A DNA stretch of 64,000 bases from CAWBLP01 sp963721065 (GTDB lineage: Bacteria; Pseudomonadota; Alphaproteobacteria; Acetobacterales; Acetobacteraceae): assembly GCA_963721065.1 (NCBI GenBank), contig CAVRHO010000008.1:558001-622000 (forward strand). Reading direction: 5' to 3'. Below are positions 18,398 to 27,188 of this stretch, piece by piece (position 1 is the stretch's first letter; every line of letters begins with the position of its first letter). The notes beneath the pieces are model-generated. The model was not told where the DNA came from and did no database searches. It saw only the letters and a program-made list of their open reading frames with translations. Position numbers and translations under genes: made by a program.

Positions 18398-19096
18398 CTA
18401 CCGCGTCGCGAACTGCGTCTTTCCGAACATCACCTCGCGTTCGGCATCGGTCATCGACCCGCGCCGCTGCTTTTCCATCAGCACCGCAACGCCGCGCTGC
18501 ACCGCCGGCCGGGCGGCGATCGCGTCGTGCCAGCGTTGCACGTGCGGATAGTCGGCCAGGTCGATCCGGCGACGCTCCGGGTTGCGGATCCAGGGAAAGG
18601 TGGTGATGTCCGCCATGCTGTATTCGTCACCGGCCAGCCACCTGGTTTCCGACAGGCGCTTGTCCAGCACGCGGTGCAGCCGCTGTACCTCGTTGGTATA
18701 GCGCTCGATCGCGTAGGGAATCTTCTCGACCGCGTAATTGGCGAAGTGATGGTACTGGCCGAACATTGGTCCGACGCCGCCCATCTGGAACATCATCCAC
18801 TGCAGGCAGGCGTAGCGTCCGGCCGGGTCTCCGGGGATGAGCCTGCCACCGGTCTTCTCCGACAGGTAGATCAGGATCGCCGCCGATTCGAACAGCGTCA
18901 GCGGCTTGCCGTCCGGCCCGTCGTGATCGACGATCGCCGGGATCCGGTGATTGGGGGTGATCGCCAGGAAGTCGGACCTGAACTGGTCGCCCCGGCCGAT
19001 ATCGACCGGGACCACGGTGTAGGGCAGCCCGAGTTCCTCCAGCGCGATATGCACCTTGTGGCCATTCGGCGTCGGCCAGGTCCAGACTTCGATCAC
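18398..19096 (-). CDS. Glutathione S-transferase family protein (Nu-class/YfcG-like)
   Basis: A 232-residue two-domain GST. The N-terminal thioredoxin-like domain (1-85) holds TPNGHKVHIALEELGLPY, the cis-Pro segment HRIPAIVDHD and the glutathione gamma-glutamyl site LFESAAILIYL. The helical C-terminal domain holds QWMMFQMGGVGPMFGQ and ADITTFPWIR. The TPNG start is typical of YfcG-type enzymes, which act mostly as disulfide reductases. Starts at GTG with aggagg just upstream. Monocistronic in appearance. Confidence 0.93.
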   Translation of the reverse strand: MIEVWTWPTPNGHKVHIALEELGLPYTVVPVDIGRGDQFRSDFLAITPNHRIPAIVDHDGPDGKPLTLFESAAILIYLSEKTGGRLIPGDPAGRYACLQWMMFQMGGVGPMFGQYHHFANYAVEKIPYAIERYTNEVQRLHRVLDKRLSETRWLAGDEYSMADITTFPWIRNPERRRIDLADYPHVQRWHDAIAARPAVQRGVAVLMEKQRRGSMTDAEREVMFGKTQFATR

Positions 19097-19310
19097 GGCA
19101 TGCCTCCTGGCCCTCCGCTTGGTATCGACGGCAATCCGTGCGGCCGGGATTTCCCACCGTGCGGCGGCCGGCCTCCGGCAGCGTCTGTTGGGACTCCAGC
19201 AGCGTCCGTTTCATTCTGCCGCATCCGAATAACGGCCGGCAACCGATGCGGCCGCCCGCCGCAACCGTCAGTACCGGCCGCCACCAAGCGACCGGTTCGA
19301 CGGGTGAGAC

Positions 19311-19787
19311 TCAGCCCTGCTTGTGGCGGCTGGCGTAACTGCCCACCAATTCGGCTTCGGCAATGATATGCGGACCGATCAGGCCCCAGAGATCGGCGAC
19401 CGACTCTTTCGGAATGCCGACTGCATCGATATCCAGCGCCGCCAGCCGGAAATGGTAGCGGTGCGCATCGTCCTGCTCCGGCGGCATCGGGCCGTCATAA
19501 CGGGGATGGCCGAAATCGTTGAGACAGACCCCAAGTGGCTCGGTCCTTACCCCGTGGCCGACACCCTCGGGCAGCGCGGTGCGATCGGCGGAGAGGTTAT
19601 AAAGTCCCCAGTGGTGGAACATGCCCGATGGCGCATCCGGATCCTCCATCAGCAACGCAAAGCTGCGGGTTTGCGGCGGCGCATCGGCCCACTCCAGCGG
19701 CGGCGAGACGTTCTCACCTTCGGAAGTATAGCGGCTGGGGATTTCCTCGCCGTGGGAGAAAGCGGGGCTTTTCAGGTGGAATGTCAT
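19311..19787 (-). CDS. YbhB/YbcL family phosphatidylethanolamine-binding-like protein
   Basis: A 158-residue protein of the Raf kinase inhibitor/PEBP family. Signatures: SPAFSHGEEIPSRYTSEGEN, SPPLEWADAPPQTRSFALL, the ligand-pocket DPDAPSGMFHHWGLYNL and the C-terminal GPMPPEQDDAHRYHFRLAAL. No signal peptide, so cytoplasmic. The start at 19787 has aaggaacg at a good distance and gives the family's N-terminus; the frame runs longer upstream but that part is Arg-rich junk. Function of bacterial members is unsettled. Confidence 0.93.
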   Translation of the reverse strand: MTFHLKSPAFSHGEEIPSRYTSEGENVSPPLEWADAPPQTRSFALLMEDPDAPSGMFHHWGLYNLSADRTALPEGVGHGVRTEPLGVCLNDFGHPRYDGPMPPEQDDAHRYHFRLAALDIDAVGIPKESVADLWGLIGPHIIAEAELVGSYASRHKQG

Positions 19788-20045
19788 GCGTCGTTCCTTA
19801 CAGGAAACGGTCGTGCGGCGGGGCGGACGACGGCCCTGCCGGCCGCGCCACCCACGTTTCCGCAACGCCGGACGCGCAAAGCCGTTGCCGCGGGGACGCG
19901 ACCCGCGACGACCGTTCGGATGACGCGCTCCGGGGGCGCAGCCCGGCACCGGTGCACACCGCGCCGGGCTGCGTTACCAATGACACATCGCCGGGCGCTT
20001 GCCGATCAGCCGTTCCAGCACTGCCGACACCGGCGGCGACGGCGG

Positions 20046-20456
20046 CTACCGACCCAGCGCCCGCTCCAACTCCGCCTTCCTCATGCGCGAGCGTCCCGGG
20101 ATCTTCCGCCGCTGCGCTTCGCGATAGAGTTGCGCGCGCGTGCGACCGCCCGAATGCCGCCGCTTCGCCGATGACGAACGCCGGCGCCGCTCGCCGCTGC
20201 GATCCATCGCGCGGCGCCCTTCCTTCTCCTGCTGCGCCGTCTCGCCGCGGCGTTCCTTGCGCTTGGTCCGCGCATAGTGGGCGCGGTTCTCCCGCGGTGA
20301 CTGCTCGTTGGAGGCACCCGCCTCGCTCAGCGCAATCGCAACCGCCTGGCGCGGGCTCTTCACCTTGCCGCCGCGGCCGCGTTCCAGTTCACCGTGCCTG
20401 TACTCGTGCATGACGCGGGCGACGGTCTTCTTCTGCTCCGGGCTCTGCTTTGCCAT
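20046..20456 (-). CDS. DUF6496 domain protein with basic tail
   Basis: A 136-residue, strongly basic protein. Residues 1-50 match DUF6496: SPEQKKTVARVMHEYRHGEL, GGKVKSPRQAVAIALSEAGA. The middle is Arg/Lys/Ser-rich and the last 35 residues form a short helical block (RTRAQLYREAQRRKIPGRSR) similar to Rho-N/SAP-like motifs that bind nucleic acid. Such proteins look like small stress or DNA/RNA-associated proteins, but no function is established. GGAG lies 7 bases before the ATG. Confidence 0.75.
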   Translation of the reverse strand: MAKQSPEQKKTVARVMHEYRHGELERGRGGKVKSPRQAVAIALSEAGASNEQSPRENRAHYARTKRKERRGETAQQEKEGRRAMDRSGERRRRSSSAKRRHSGGRTRAQLYREAQRRKIPGRSRMRKAELERALGR

Positions 20457-20529
20457 ATCGAATCTCCGCTGCGGCGGCCGGGGACCGGTCGTGCCCCGGC
20501 CTTGTACGGTTCAGGGGATGATGCAGCGG

Positions 20530-20637
20530 CGCGTGATTCGCCTCGTCGCTTACCGCCGCCTTCGTCATCTTCGGCAGCGCGTTCAGGATCTGCCGTTCGG
20601 CACGACAGACGTCCTGCGTGAACGAGAGCATCAGCCG
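20530..20637 (-). pseudogene. Remnant of a DUF892 (YciF-like) ferritin-fold protein
   Basis: About 36 residues (RLMLSFTQDVCRAERQILNA, LPKMTKAAVSDEA) match the first helix of DUF892 proteins, which normally read DELRDIYYAEKQILKALPKM. The remaining 130 or so residues of the family are absent and the frame runs into unrelated sequence. The rest of the 20457-20962 spacer holds nothing else I can support. Confidence 0.6.
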
Positions 20638-20962
20638 GTTCACGCCGGTCTGTTCGCCACGGTTATCCTCGTCCGAACTGCGGCCGCCGTGCATCCTCAC
20701 TTGCCTGCAGCCCGTTTCGCCCCCGACCCGACAGCGCCGGGCGATCCCGTGGGATGTGCCATCGCTGCTCGCCGGCTCCGTGGCGAAAGAGCCGGGGCAG
20801 AAACCAAAGCCGGGCGTGACCGTTCACGCGATGCGGCGCAAAAACCCGTGTGGCAGGGCTGATGGCCGCCATGAAAGGACGTGGACGGCCGGCCTGCGTG
20901 GACCGTGACGTTGCGTGGCTGGCCCGCGTGTCGGACACGCGTGTCGGACACAAGGCTGGTTG

Positions 20963-21574
20963 TTATTGCATCAGCGACGAATTGCCGCCGGACGGGTTCG
21001 GCGGCCGAGCGTGCCAGAATGCGTGAAGACCGCGGACGCAGGCGGGCAGCACGCTGTCCGCCTGCGTCACCAACTCGTCCAGCACGCTTTCCGGCAGGTC
21101 CACCTCCAGTTGAATTTCCGGGTCCGCCATGCCCGCGATGATGCCGATCGGGATCAGCAACATGGCCGAGTCCTCATCTCGCAACACCGGCTTCCATGCT
21201 TCGGGCCGCAGTCCAACCGCCTGCATGAATCCCAGCGCCCACTCTTCGGTAATGGTGTTGCCGGTCAGGTCCTCCCAGAATACCGGGAGGTACTTTGCCG
21301 GCGCGTTCTCCAGCGCGGCGGCGATCTCGGCATGGCGCGCGAGGATCGTGCCGGTCACCGTGGCGGATTGGTCGGGATCGGCAAAATCCGGGATCTCACC
21401 GGCCCAGATCACGGGCAGCGCTTCGTCCCAGGATATCGGCTCGGGCCCGGCCGCCAGGGCGGCCAGGAAGCCGTCGATCTCGGAGAGATCCATGCAGTCC
21501 GGCGGCGCCCGGTCCGAGCGCAGGAACCCGTCCAGCCTGTCGAGATCAACCGGCGGCAGCGGAGAGGATGACAT
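20963..21574 (-). CDS. UPF0149/YecA-family protein
   Basis: A 203-residue protein. Its core has the YecA/YgfB pattern DLSEIDGFLAALAAGPEPIS, WDEALPVIWAG, an all-helical middle with EEWALGFMQAVGLRPEAW, and LLIPIGIIAG. The cysteine-rich SEC-C zinc motif that ends E. coli YecA is not present. Function is unknown. The frame is open further upstream, but ATG 21574 gives the normal family start. Confidence 0.88.
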   Translation of the reverse strand: MSSSPLPPVDLDRLDGFLRSDRAPPDCMDLSEIDGFLAALAAGPEPISWDEALPVIWAGEIPDFADPDQSATVTGTILARHAEIAAALENAPAKYLPVFWEDLTGNTITEEWALGFMQAVGLRPEAWKPVLRDEDSAMLLIPIGIIAGMADPEIQLEVDLPESVLDELVTQADSVLPACVRGLHAFWHARPPNPSGGNSSLMQ

Positions 21575-21680
21575 GGTGAATGCCTCATGCTTTGCACGAG
21601 TGTAACGCGGTTCGGCCCATCCACGAAGCACCCGCCGGACCGGCTTCCGTCGCGGCGGGGGACAGCGCACATTGCGGGCC

Positions 21681-22577
21681 ATGACGGCACACACGGACAT
21701 TGTTGCGGAAGGCTGGGTCGCCCGGCTGCCCGCCGCCTGGCGGCCCTATCTGCTGCTCGCCCGGCTCGACCGGCCGATCGGGGTCTGGCTGCTGTTCCTG
21801 CCCGGGTTGTGGGGCATCCTGCTGGCCGGCCCTCGGCCGGATACGCTGGCGCTGATCGTGCTGTTCGCCGTCGGCAGCCTGGTGATGCGGGCGGCCGGCT
21901 GCGTGGTGAACGATCTGTGGGACCGGGACATCGACCGCCGCGTGTCGCGCACCGCCGGGCGGCCGCTGGCCTCCGGTGCGCTGCGGCCGCGGCATGCGCT
22001 TGCCTTCCTGGGCGTGCTGCTGGCGATCGGCCTGCTGATCCTGCTGCAGCTCAACCCGCTGGCGCAGGCGCTGGGCGCGGGGTCGCTGGTGCTGGTGGCG
22101 CTGTATCCGCTGGCCAAGCGCGTCACCTGGTGGCCGCAACTGATGATGGGCATCACCTTCGGCTTCGGCGCGCCGCTGGGCTATGCCGCCGCGGCCGGTC
22201 GGCTGGATGCCGCCTGGGCCGCGCTGTACGCCACCGCCATCCTGTGGGACCTGGGCTTCGACACGATCTACGCCCACCAGGACCGCGAGGACGACGCCCT
22301 GGTCGGCGTGAAGTCCACGGCGCGCCTGTTCGGCGAGCATACGCGCCCCTTCCTGGCCGCCTGCTACGCCGGCATGGTGCTGGTACTCGCGCTGGCCGGC
22401 TACCTGGCCGGGCTGAGCGCCTGGTTCTACCCCGCGCTGCTGCTGCCAGGCGCGCTGCTCGCTCGGCAGGTGATCCAACTGGACATCGACGATCCCGGCC
22501 TGTGCCTGCGCCTGTTCAAGGCCAACCGCGAGACCGGCCTGGCGGTTGGCTTGGCGATCCTGGTGGGCTGGCTGTGA
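21681..22577 (+). CDS. ubiA: 4-hydroxybenzoate polyprenyltransferase UbiA
   Basis: An integral membrane enzyme (298 residues, about 8-9 spans) that attaches the polyprenyl tail to 4-hydroxybenzoate in ubiquinone synthesis. The first aspartate-rich motif is NDLWDRDIDRRVSRT at 77-91 with GRPLASG after it; the second is YAHQDREDD near 193-201. Both bind the Mg-diphosphate of the prenyl donor. The start ATGACGGCACAC at 21681 is preferred; a TTG three codons upstream is possible. The stop overlaps the start of the following methyltransferase (GTGA). Confidence 0.94.
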   Translation: MTAHTDIVAEGWVARLPAAWRPYLLLARLDRPIGVWLLFLPGLWGILLAGPRPDTLALIVLFAVGSLVMRAAGCVVNDLWDRDIDRRVSRTAGRPLASGALRPRHALAFLGVLLAIGLLILLQLNPLAQALGAGSLVLVALYPLAKRVTWWPQLMMGITFGFGAPLGYAAAAGRLDAAWAALYATAILWDLGFDTIYAHQDREDDALVGVKSTARLFGEHTRPFLAACYAGMVLVLALAGYLAGLSAWFYPALLLPGALLARQVIQLDIDDPGLCLRLFKANRETGLAVGLAILVGWL

Positions 22578-23233
22578 GGACACCGGACGACACGGGGTGC
22601 GACGAGGCATTCGTGCGCGACAACACCAGGCCGGACCGGGCCGCGCTGGTGCCGGAGCTGGACCTGTTCCTGGCCAGCGAAATCACCCCGATCTGGCAGG
22701 CGACCGAGACCTGGCTGGCGGAGAACAACGTCGATCCGCCATTCTGGGCCTTCGCCTGGGCCGGCGGGCAGGCGCTCGCTCGGCACATCCTGGACCATCC
22801 GGACTGTGTTGCCGGCCGGCGGGTGCTGGACTTCGCCGCAGGCGGGGGCATCGCCGCGATCGCCTGCGCCCGCGCCGGGGCCGCGTTCGTCGAGGCAGCG
22901 GAGATCGACCCGCTGGCCGCCGCCGCCATCCGGATGAACGCCCGGGTCAACAATGTGGCAGTGTCGGCGATCGCCGGCGACGTGGTGGGGGCGGATTGCC
23001 GGTGGGAGATGATCCTGTGCGGCGACGTCTGCTACGAGGCACCGATGACCGGCCACATCATGCCGTGGCTGCGCCGGATGGCCGCGCAGTGCGAGGTGTG
23101 GATCGCCGATCCCGGCCGCGCCTACCTGCCGCGCACGGAACTGCGCGCGTTCGCCACGTACCGGGTGCCGACCACGCTGGAACTGGAAGACCGCACCGAG
23201 CGCGAGGTCACGCTCTACCGCCTGGCCGGATAG
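22574..23233 (+). CDS. Class I SAM methyltransferase, ETFB lysine methyltransferase-like
   Basis: A 219-residue soluble methyltransferase. Conserved blocks: ATETWLAENNVDPPFWAFAW, GQALARHIL, SAM site VLDFAAGGGIAAIACARAGA, AAEIDPLAAAAIRMNARVNN, and post-motif CGDVCYE. This set matches the METTL20/ETFBKMT group, whose bacterial members trimethylate the electron-transfer flavoprotein beta subunit near its recognition loop. The GTG start overlaps the ubiA stop by 3 bases, so it is expressed with a quinone-synthesis gene; a role in electron transfer is consistent. Other family members modify different proteins, so substrate remains inferred. Confidence 0.82.
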   Translation: MRTPDDTGCDEAFVRDNTRPDRAALVPELDLFLASEITPIWQATETWLAENNVDPPFWAFAWAGGQALARHILDHPDCVAGRRVLDFAAGGGIAAIACARAGAAFVEAAEIDPLAAAAIRMNARVNNVAVSAIAGDVVGADCRWEMILCGDVCYEAPMTGHIMPWLRRMAAQCEVWIADPGRAYLPRTELRAFATYRVPTTLELEDRTEREVTLYRLAG

Positions 23234-23269
23234 CCGAGCGGTCGGGGATGCTGGTCGGGTGCGTTGGCC

Positions 23270-23380
23270 TCAGACCCCGGAACGCTTCCAGTCGCGCCAC
23301 AGACGCAGGCCCTCAAACGCGCTGGCGGCGAGAGCGGCGGTGGCGATGATGCCCATGCTGAGCTCGATCCAGTGCTGCAC
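23270..23380 (-). CDS. Small membrane protein (36 residues)
   Basis: Starts at GTG 23380 with a strong ggaggaaa 7 bases upstream and encodes VQHWIELSMGIIATAALAAS followed by a basic end (RLWRDWKRSGV). One short membrane helix (about 9-25) and a positively charged C-terminus. No family recognised. The excellent ribosome binding site in an otherwise empty 300-base gap is the main support. Confidence 0.55.
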   Translation of the reverse strand: MQHWIELSMGIIATAALAASAFEGLRLWRDWKRSGV

Positions 23381-23540
23381 GTCAGATTTCCTCCAGCTTG
23401 TTGCTTTTCCGGGATGTTGCCGTCGGATTTGCCAGGAGGCAAGAATAATCTGCGTCGAAGGCCGCCACGTTCGCGCGAGTTCCTGGTTCTACGGGGCGGT
23501 GTGGCAGCCCGGCGGGAAACCGTGCCGCAGCCCGCCAGGA

Positions 23541-24134
23541 TCAGGCGGTGCGCCGGGCACGCAGGGCCGCGGCCAGGGTGCCGTCGTCCAGCGCATCCAG
23601 GGCGCCGCCGATCGGCACCCCCTGTCCCAGCCGGCTGATCGTGACGCCCAGCGGCTTCAGCCGGTCCGTCAGCCAGTGGGCGGTGGTGGCGCCGTCCACC
23701 GTGGCGGGCAGCGCCAGGATCACCTCGGTGACGCCGCCTTCGGAGACGCGGGTGAGCAGCGGGGCAAGGTTCAGGTCCTCCGGCCCGACGCCGGACAGGG
23801 GCGACAGCGTGCCGCCGAGCACGTGGTAGAGGCCGTGGTGCACGGCGGCGCGTTCGAGGGCCCACAGATCGCCCACGCCCTCCACCACGCAGATCACCGC
23901 CTGGTCGCGCTGGGGATCGGTGCAGACCGAGCATGGATCCCGGCTGTCCAGGTTGCCGCAGCGGGAGCAGGGCTTCACCGCCTGGGCGGCCTCGGTCAGC
24001 GCCGCGGCCAGGGGGATCATGCGGGAGTCCGGCTGCTGCAGCATCTTCAGCGCGGCGCGCCGGGCGCTGCGCGGCCCCATGCCCGGCAGGCGCGCGAGCA
24101 GGCCGATCAGCCGGTCGATCTCAGGGCCGCCCAT
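23541..24134 (-). CDS. recR: Recombination protein RecR
   Basis: A 197-residue protein of the RecFOR pathway, which loads RecA at gaps. N-terminal helix-hairpin-helix LLARLPGMGPRSARRAAL; zinc finger C55..C58 and C67..C70 (CSRCGNLDSRDPCSVC); Toprim domain opening VICVVEGVGDLWALE; the conserved PLSGVGPEDLNL and ATVDGATTAHWL. Start at 24134 gives the usual MGGPEIDRLIGLL. It follows ybaB and dnaX on the same strand, the common bacterial order, though with a 198-base spacer here. Confidence 0.97.
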   Translation of the reverse strand: MGGPEIDRLIGLLARLPGMGPRSARRAALKMLQQPDSRMIPLAAALTEAAQAVKPCSRCGNLDSRDPCSVCTDPQRDQAVICVVEGVGDLWALERAAVHHGLYHVLGGTLSPLSGVGPEDLNLAPLLTRVSEGGVTEVILALPATVDGATTAHWLTDRLKPLGVTISRLGQGVPIGGALDALDDGTLAAALRARRTA

Positions 24135-24332
24135 AGGGGAAGGAGCCGGCGGTGGAGGGACCCATAAGAGGCCCCCTCTCCGCGTGGGAAGGAGGCTGAA
24201 GGGAGGAGGCGTGCGGCCACGGGCCCACCGTTGCGGGTCTCGGCTGGTGCGATCCCTTCCCCCACCCCCTCGCCGAAAGGGGGCGGGGTGAAGCGAGGCA
24301 ATGGGGAGGCGTCAGGGCTGCCCCGTTCATCG

Positions 24333-24656
24333 TCAGAACGGCAGCTTCATCCCGGGGGGCAGTTGCAGGCCGCCGCTGACCTTCTGCATCTCCTCGGCGG
24401 TGGCGGCTTCCAGTTTCATCTTGGCGTCGCGGTGGGCGGCGACGATCAGGTCCTCCAGCATCTCCACGTCCGAGGGATCGACCAGCTTGGGGTCGATCTT
24501 CACCCGGCGCAGCTCGCTCTTGCCGTTCATGGTGACCTTCACCATGCCGGCGCCGGACTCGCCTTCCAGTTCCATCGCCTCCAGCCGCGTCTGCAGCTCC
24601 TGCATCTTCTCCTGCATCTGCTGCGCCTGCTTCATCAGGCCGGCGAGGTTCTTCAT
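24333..24656 (-). CDS. YbaB/EbfC family nucleoid-associated protein
   Basis: A 107-residue protein beginning MKNLAGLMKQAQQMQEKMQE, with the family core MVKVTMNGKSELRRVKIDP and the end GGLQLPPGMKLPF. Members form DNA-binding dimers shaped like tweezers. The start codon overlaps the dnaX stop (ATGA), so it is translated directly after dnaX, with recR next; this dnaX-ybaB-recR block is conserved across bacteria. Confidence 0.96.
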   Translation of the reverse strand: MKNLAGLMKQAQQMQEKMQELQTRLEAMELEGESGAGMVKVTMNGKSELRRVKIDPKLVDPSDVEMLEDLIVAAHRDAKMKLEAATAEEMQKVSGGLQLPPGMKLPF

Positions 24657-26671
24657 TCGTCGAGCTCCATATCTTCGGACGGCTCCGCATCGGGCGGCGC
24701 GAAGTCCGGCATATCGGGCGGATCGGCGGCGATGTCGAGCGGCGACTCGGCGGGCAGCCCGTAGGCATCGGCGCGCGAATCGTGCACCGCGTCGATCCGG
24801 GCGCCGGGGAACGCGGCCAGAATGGCCTGCACCAGCGGATGATCCGCCGCCGCCGACCGCCGCGCCGCATCCGCCGCATTCCCCTGTTCGGCCAGCGTGG
24901 GCTGCCCCTGGGCGGTGGACAGGGCGATGGTCCAGCGGGTGCCGGTGGCCTCGGTCAGCAGCGCCGCCAGGCGGGAGGCGACGTCGCGGGGCGCGGCCGG
25001 CTGGGGACGCAACTCGATCACCGGCGGGGCGAAGCGCACCAGGTGCACCGAATGCAGCAGGTGGGCATGCAGCATCGCCTCCCGCCGCTCGGCCACCAGC
25101 GCGGCGACGTCGCGGAAGCTCTTCAGGGCCGGGGCGGCCGAGGGGGCATCCAACGGTGCGGCCGAAGGGGCGATCTGGGACGTGGGCGCCGCCTGGGATG
25201 TGGGGACCGCCTGCGAAGCGGTCGCGGACAGGGCCCCTGCCCTGCCGCCGGCGGCAACCCGCGCTCCGCCGCCGCCGGTGCTGGCCCCCGGCGCGATGGC
25301 CCCGCCGGCCGCGGCCTGCGCACCGCCGCCACCGCCCGGCGGAGGGGCCGCGGCCCCGGACGCGGCAGGGGATGCGGGGTTGGCGGCCAGGCGGCGCACC
25401 AGGTCGGCGGGGGACGGCAGGTCGGCGACGTGGCACAGGCGGATCAGCACCATCTCGGCCGCGGCGCGGCGGTCGGGGGCGGTTTCCACCTCGCCGATGC
25501 CCTTCAGCAGCATCTGCCAGGCGCGGCCGAGCGCCGGGACGGACAGACGGTCGGCCAGCTCGGCGCCGCGGGTGCGGTCGGCTTCCGGCAGGTCCTCGCT
25601 GTCGCGCAGCGTGGGGATGGATTTCAGGCGGGTGACGGTGTGCAGCAGCTCCAGCAGGTCCTGCAGCACCAGGCCCAGGTCGGCGCCGCGTTCATGGGCG
25701 CGGTCGGTGAGTTCCAGCGCCTTGCGCGGCTGGCCGGCCATCACCGCTTCCAGCAGGTCGAACACCATGCCGCGGTCGGCCAGGCCCAGCATGTCGGTGA
25801 CCTCGGCCTCGGTGACGCCGTCCTGCGCCTGGGCGATCGCCTGGTCCAGCAGCGACAGGCCGTCGCGCACGCTGCCGTCGGCGGCGCGGGCGATCAGGTC
25901 GATCGCGGCCTTTTCCGCCGGCACGCCTTCCTTTTCGGCGATGCGGGTGAAGTGGGCGGCCAGCTCCCCCATGCGCACGCGGCGCAGGTCGAAGCGCTGG
26001 CAGCGGGACAGCACGGTGATCGGCACCTTGCGCAGCTCGGTGGTGGCGAACACGAACTTCACGTGCGGCGGCGGTTCCTCCAGCGTCTTCAGCAGCGCGT
26101 TGAAGGCGTTGCGCGACAGCATGTGGACTTCGTCGATGATGAAGACCTTGGCGCGGGCCTGGAGGGGGCGGAAGCGGGTGGCCTCGATGATCTCGCGCAC
26201 GTCGTCCACGCCGGTGCGGCTGGCGGCGTCCATCTCCACCACGTCGGGGTGGCGGTCGGCGAGGATGGCCTTGCAGTTGTCGCACACGCCGCACGGGTCG
26301 GCGGTGGGGCCGCCCTGCCCGTCCGGGCCGGTGCAGTTCAGCGCGCGGGCGATGATGCGGGCGGTGGTGGTCTTGCCCACGCCGCGGACGCCGGTGAGCA
26401 TGAAGGCGTGGGCGACGCGGCCGAGCGCGAAGGCGTTGCGCAGGATGCGCACCATCGCTTCCTGGCCGATCAGGTCGTCGAAGGTGGTGGGGCGGTATTT
26501 GCGGGCCAGCACGCGGTAGGCGGGGGCGTGCTCGCACCGGGTCGGCTGTGGGTTCTGCTGCCGCTGAGGGGGCGCGGCCGGGGCGGCGTCGCCGAACAGG
26601 CCGGGGCCTTCCTGGGGCGGCGGTGTGGGCAGGTCCTCGGTGGGGGGCTCGTCCTGGAACAGGCCGGACAT
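24653..26671 (-). CDS. dnaX: DNA polymerase III subunits gamma and tau
   Basis: A 672-residue clamp-loader ATPase. A 45-residue Pro-rich leader precedes RVLARKYRPTTFDDLIGQEA. Walker A is GVRGVGKTTTARI; a zinc module starts CGVCDNCKAI; Walker B and sensor regions are FIIDEVHMLS and TTELRKVPITVLSRCQRFDL. Domain III follows, then a long Ala/Pro/Gly-rich, low-complexity linker (about 430-500) and a C-terminal tau domain. I chose ATG 26671; the frame is open another 112 codons but runs through the SRP RNA gene. I did not find an obvious slippery run to make a shorter gamma form. Confidence 0.96.
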   Translation of the reverse strand: MSGLFQDEPPTEDLPTPPPQEGPGLFGDAAPAAPPQRQQNPQPTRCEHAPAYRVLARKYRPTTFDDLIGQEAMVRILRNAFALGRVAHAFMLTGVRGVGKTTTARIIARALNCTGPDGQGGPTADPCGVCDNCKAILADRHPDVVEMDAASRTGVDDVREIIEATRFRPLQARAKVFIIDEVHMLSRNAFNALLKTLEEPPPHVKFVFATTELRKVPITVLSRCQRFDLRRVRMGELAAHFTRIAEKEGVPAEKAAIDLIARAADGSVRDGLSLLDQAIAQAQDGVTEAEVTDMLGLADRGMVFDLLEAVMAGQPRKALELTDRAHERGADLGLVLQDLLELLHTVTRLKSIPTLRDSEDLPEADRTRGAELADRLSVPALGRAWQMLLKGIGEVETAPDRRAAAEMVLIRLCHVADLPSPADLVRRLAANPASPAASGAAAPPPGGGGGAQAAAGGAIAPGASTGGGGARVAAGGRAGALSATASQAVPTSQAAPTSQIAPSAAPLDAPSAAPALKSFRDVAALVAERREAMLHAHLLHSVHLVRFAPPVIELRPQPAAPRDVASRLAALLTEATGTRWTIALSTAQGQPTLAEQGNAADAARRSAAADHPLVQAILAAFPGARIDAVHDSRADAYGLPAESPLDIAADPPDMPDFAPPDAEPSEDMELDE

Positions 26672-26736
26672 GCGGGCGGTACCCTCGACGCCCGCGCCGC
26701 CGCTGGGGCAGACGCCGCGGCGTGTTGCGACTGAGT

Positions 26737-26832
26737 GGGAGGCCGGACAGCGACCCGAGCGGAAACTCGTTGCGGCTGCTTCCTTCCGGACCTGACCGGG
26801 TTGGCGAGGCGCCCGTCCGCCGCCGACCTCCC
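26737..26832 (-). ncRNA. ffs: 4.5S signal recognition particle RNA
   Basis: On the minus strand the conserved apical domain reads ggtcaggtccggaaggaagc followed by agcc, the binding site for the Ffh M domain including the GGAA tetraloop. The ends gggagg and cctccc pair to close a long hairpin of about 96 bases. It lies just upstream of dnaX in the same direction, the usual place in alphaproteobacteria. Ends are set from the closing stem and may be off by a few bases. Confidence 0.93.
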
Positions 26833-27188
26833 GGGTGGTGCATATCATGCGGAGGGGGGGCTGGGGCAAGGGTGAGGGTGACGGTGGAGGGTGAGCTTCC
26901 CACACGGCTGCCAACGCAAAGGCGGCTGGTCCGCCATACTCACCGGCAATCACAGCCGCCACGTGCACTCGGGCTGTTCCGCGGACATTGGCGGATCTCG
27001 CTACCATATCGTTCGAGGTCCGAGACTATACGCGGCAATGTTCCATTCGCCCTTCAACCCTGCATTTAGCCTGGGTCAATCAGTTCTCAACCTGTCGCCC
27101 CGTCAGTTCGATTACCTATTCGATTATTCCGTTGCGTTTTATATATTGTTTGACGACGCTTCGAAACCTACCAATGCAACGTAAGAAG
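26833..27188. other. AT-richer junction next to IS elements
   Basis: About 350 bases with no gene I can support. Base composition falls visibly after about 27000 (runs such as gcgttttatatattgtt), marking the change from core DNA to the accessory segment with IS66, IS1380 and the decayed secreted protein. Confidence 0.5.

Noticed and set aside
24135..24332. Riboswitch or structured leader between recR and ybaB
   Set aside because: There are GC-rich purine and pyrimidine runs (ccttcccccaccccctcg) but no recognisable riboswitch core or clean terminator.
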